From Devosia ginsengisoli (lineage in GTDB: Bacteria; Pseudomonadota; Alphaproteobacteria; Rhizobiales; Devosiaceae): 64,000 bases of DNA. Shown piece after piece: positions 60,210 to 64,000 of the stretch. The notes beneath the pieces are model-generated. The model did no database searches. It was given only the letters and a program-made list of their open reading frames with translations, and was not told where the DNA came from. Each line of letters begins with the position of its first letter. The first letter of the stretch is position 1. The DNA lies in assembly GCF_024707105.1 (NCBI RefSeq), contig NZ_JANQAJ010000013.1, forward strand, positions 370,275 through 434,274, given 5' to 3'. A program made the position numbers and the translations under genes.

Positions 60210-62209
60210 TCGGCGCTCCGCACCAGCGCCACTACAGAGCGTGGCGTCAACGTCGCCGTCCCCTCGGAAAGCACCACACTGGCGGTGTTGTCCGACAGGA
60301 TTCCCACCTCCCAGCCGCCTTCGGGCAGGCGCGCCACCGCCGGCTCGCTGCGCCGGTTGAACCAGACCAGTACCTCGTCATCCTTGTGCCTGAGGTGCAT
60401 GCCGAGCACCGAAGCGCTGGATTGCCCCCAGTCACCCTCGTTCATCTCGCGCCCATCCGGATGCAGCCACACCACGTCGCGTAGGCCGCCCTTGTCCTGC
60501 CCGGTGAGGAAATGGTCGTGCGTCAGCGTGGCATGAGCCTTGCGGAACGTATGGATCGCCGCGACGAAATCCACCAGTTCGCCATCGGCGCTTTCCCAGT
60601 CCAGCCAGGTGATTTCGTTGTCCTGCGCATAGGCATTGTTATTGCCCTGCTGGGTGCGGAACATCTCGTCGCCCTGCTGCAGCAGCGGCACCCCACGCGA
60701 CAGGAACAGTGTCGCCAGCAGCGCCCGCACATCGCGCTTGCGTGCGGCGTTGATACCAGGATCGTCCGTTTCCCCCTCGACGCCGCAATTCCACGAGGCA
60801 TTGTGATTGTGCCCGTCGCGATTGCCCTCGCCATTCGCCTCGTTATGCTTGTCGTGATAGCTGACCAGATCCCGCAGCGTGAAACCGTCATGCACCGCCA
60901 GCATGTTCACCCCGGCACTGGGCTTGCGCCCGGCATGATCGAATATCTCCGCCGAGCCGGCCACCTTGCCGGCCAGTGCACCGATCTTGCCGTCCTCGCC
61001 GCGCCAGAATTCGCGCACTTCGTCGCGATAGGTGTCGTTGTGCTCCTTGAATTCCTTGCCGAACTGCCCCAGCGCATAGCCGCCCGGACCCGGATCCCAC
61101 GGCTCGGCCACCAGGATCGCCTTGCTCAGCACCGGATCGGCCTTGATCTTTTCCAGCATGACCGCGTTGGGATTGAATCCCGGATCGCGCCCCAGCACCG
61201 TGGCCAGGTCGAAACGGAAGCCCGAGACGCCCATCTCCTCGACCCAGTAGCGCAGTGAATCGATCACCAGCCTCTGCACCGCCGGATGGTCGCAGCGCAG
61301 CGTATTGCCGGTGCCGGTATCGTTGACCAGGTGCTGCTTTCCATCGACTTCCACGAAGCGGTAATAGGTCCGCGCGTCGAGCCCCATCAGGCTCAGCAGC
61401 GGTCCATTGGCGTCACTCTCGCCGGTATGGTTGTAGACCACGTCGAGGATCACCGAGATACCGTTCTTGCGATAGAGATCGGTCATGTTCCGCAATTCCT
61501 GCGGCCCGCGCGGCGCCAGCCGCGGGTCGATGGCCGAATAGACCACTGGATTGTAGCCCCAGGCATTGGTCAGCCCCAGCACCGGCAGGTGGCCCTCGTC
61601 GATCCAGGCTGCCGTCGGCATCAATTGCAGCGTATCGACCCCGATATATTTGAGATGGTCGATCACCCTTTGCGTCGTCAGCCCGGCAATCGTGCCACGC
61701 AACGGCCCCTGCACGCTGGGATGGCGCATCGTATAGCCGCGCACATTCATCTCGTAGAACAGCCCCGGCGCCTTCTTGCGCGGCAGGGTGTTCTCATTGC
61801 CCATGTCCCCGACAATGGCCTTGGGGATCAACGGCGCCGTGTCCACCGCCTCGGCGCGGTCCAGCCGCAGCCGCGGCGAGCGCACGAAGGCCCGGTCGAG
61901 CCGTTTGGCATAGGGATCGACCAGCAGCTTCATCGGATCGAAGAAATAGCCCTGGTCCGGGTCATAGGGTCCATCGGCGCGCAGTCCGTAGCGCGTACCC
62001 GCGCCCAGCCCGGCAATCAGCCCGGCACGAATATGGTCCCGATGCACATCCAGTTCGAACCGGTCCGTTTCCTGGTCCTGCTCATCGTAGATCGACACCC
62101 AGATATGGGTGGCGCTTTCCGAATAGACGGCAAAATTGATGCCCGCCTCGGTCACCGTGGCACCAAGATGGGCAATACTGCCCCCGTTGGGGATCAGCAT
62201 GGGTTTCAT
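60206..62209 (-). CDS. glgX: Glycogen debranching enzyme
   Basis: GlgX hydrolyses the 1,6 branches of phosphorylase-limit glycogen. The 667-residue protein has a carbohydrate-binding N-terminal domain (~10-100), then the GH13 barrel with VILDVVYNHTGE, GFRFDLATVLGRD (nucleophile Asp), LVAEPWDPGPGGY (acid/base Glu) and MLAVHDGFTLRDLVSYHDKH (stabilising Asp). It follows pgm on the same strand across a 104-base gap holding a repeat, completing a glgA-pgm-glgX set. Confidence 0.95.
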   Translation of the reverse strand: MKPMLIPNGGSIAHLGATVTEAGINFAVYSESATHIWVSIYDEQDQETDRFELDVHRDHIRAGLIAGLGAGTRYGLRADGPYDPDQGYFFDPMKLLVDPYAKRLDRAFVRSPRLRLDRAEAVDTAPLIPKAIVGDMGNENTLPRKKAPGLFYEMNVRGYTMRHPSVQGPLRGTIAGLTTQRVIDHLKYIGVDTLQLMPTAAWIDEGHLPVLGLTNAWGYNPVVYSAIDPRLAPRGPQELRNMTDLYRKNGISVILDVVYNHTGESDANGPLLSLMGLDARTYYRFVEVDGKQHLVNDTGTGNTLRCDHPAVQRLVIDSLRYWVEEMGVSGFRFDLATVLGRDPGFNPNAVMLEKIKADPVLSKAILVAEPWDPGPGGYALGQFGKEFKEHNDTYRDEVREFWRGEDGKIGALAGKVAGSAEIFDHAGRKPSAGVNMLAVHDGFTLRDLVSYHDKHNEANGEGNRDGHNHNASWNCGVEGETDDPGINAARKRDVRALLATLFLSRGVPLLQQGDEMFRTQQGNNNAYAQDNEITWLDWESADGELVDFVAAIHTFRKAHATLTHDHFLTGQDKGGLRDVVWLHPDGREMNEGDWGQSSASVLGMHLRHKDDEVLVWFNRRSEPAVARLPEGGWEVGILSDNTASVVLSEGTATLTPRSVVALVRSAD

Positions 62210-62225
62210 GGGTATTCCGATTCTA

Positions 62226-62282
62226 GTGCGTTGGACCGGAAAGTGACGCCACTTTCCGGCCGAATCCGACGCGACGACAAAG
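62226..62282. repeat. Diverged RIME-like palindromic element 5
   Basis: GTGCGTTGGACCGGAAAGTG, ACGC, CACTTTCCGGCC and CGAATCCGACGCGACGAC. The inner hairpin CCGGAAAGTG / CACTTTCCGG is perfect; the outer arms are a variant of the RIME pattern. It separates pgm from glgX within the operon and could modulate glgX expression. Confidence 0.7.
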
Positions 62283-62313
62283 ATACAAAACGGCGTTCCA
62301 TCGGAACGTCGCT

Positions 62314-64000
<1,687 letters not shown>

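Overview
The window looks like the chromosome of a high-GC alphaproteobacterium of the order Hyphomicrobiales, most plausibly Devosia or a close relative. This is inferred from gene content and repeats, not from a marker gene: a glgA-pgm-glgX glycogen operon, UvrB with a long N-terminal extension, many small exported SH3 proteins, and abundant rhizobial-type intergenic palindromes (RIME-like elements, CCCTCCCC hairpins, GTCATCCCGGC hairpins). No rRNA or tRNA gene was recognised.

Layout. 1-12.9 kb holds housekeeping and transport genes: a class I aminotransferase, a LacI regulator facing a 60-residue gene across three operators, CBS, LysE, alpha/beta hydrolase, GNAT, Spy-like, class V aminotransferase, EamA, thymidine kinase and thioesterase. 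13.0-16.7 kb is an array of four exported SH3 plus gamma-crystallin/I36-like proteins. 16.8-24.1 kb is a surface-protein region on the minus strand: two HAF-repeat autotransporters, each frameshifted near the passenger/barrel junction, and two AraC regulators. 24.3-28.9 kb ends with uvrB. 28.98-31.45 kb is a visibly AT-richer island with a retron-type reverse transcriptase, a probable non-coding RNA and a phosphoribosyltransferase-like gene: a candidate anti-phage retron. 31.6-46 kb contains SH3 proteins, a MITE-like element, an AsnC regulator next to a frameshifted transketolase, hemH, a DUF1007-NicO metal exporter, regulators and transporters. 44.4-47.0 kb is an SDR-uvrC pair. 47.1-48.4 kb is DAHP synthase behind a leader peptide and attenuator. 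48.6-49.8 kb is pgsA-moaD-moaE. 50-53 kb carries ilvE facing a MarR gene, a methyltransferase and an Lrp gene. 53.3-60.2 kb is mostly small exported or membrane proteins. 60.2-64 kb is the glycogen operon, with glgA cut by the window edge.

How parts work together. DAHP synthase opens aromatic amino acid synthesis, and its leader peptide (Phe-Trp-Phe-Ser-Tyr codons) with mutually exclusive hairpins suggests control by aromatic aminoacyl-tRNA. Four genes for exported proteins share a tandem TTCAG box with an 11-nt period 46-76 nt before the start codon, suggesting one OmpR-type response regulator. The retron module would use its RT and RNA to guard the cell, with the phosphoribosyltransferase-like protein as likely toxin.

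Caution: at least four genes carry single-base indels in or next to short G/C runs. Real decay or phase variation is possible, but so is homopolymer error in the assembly.
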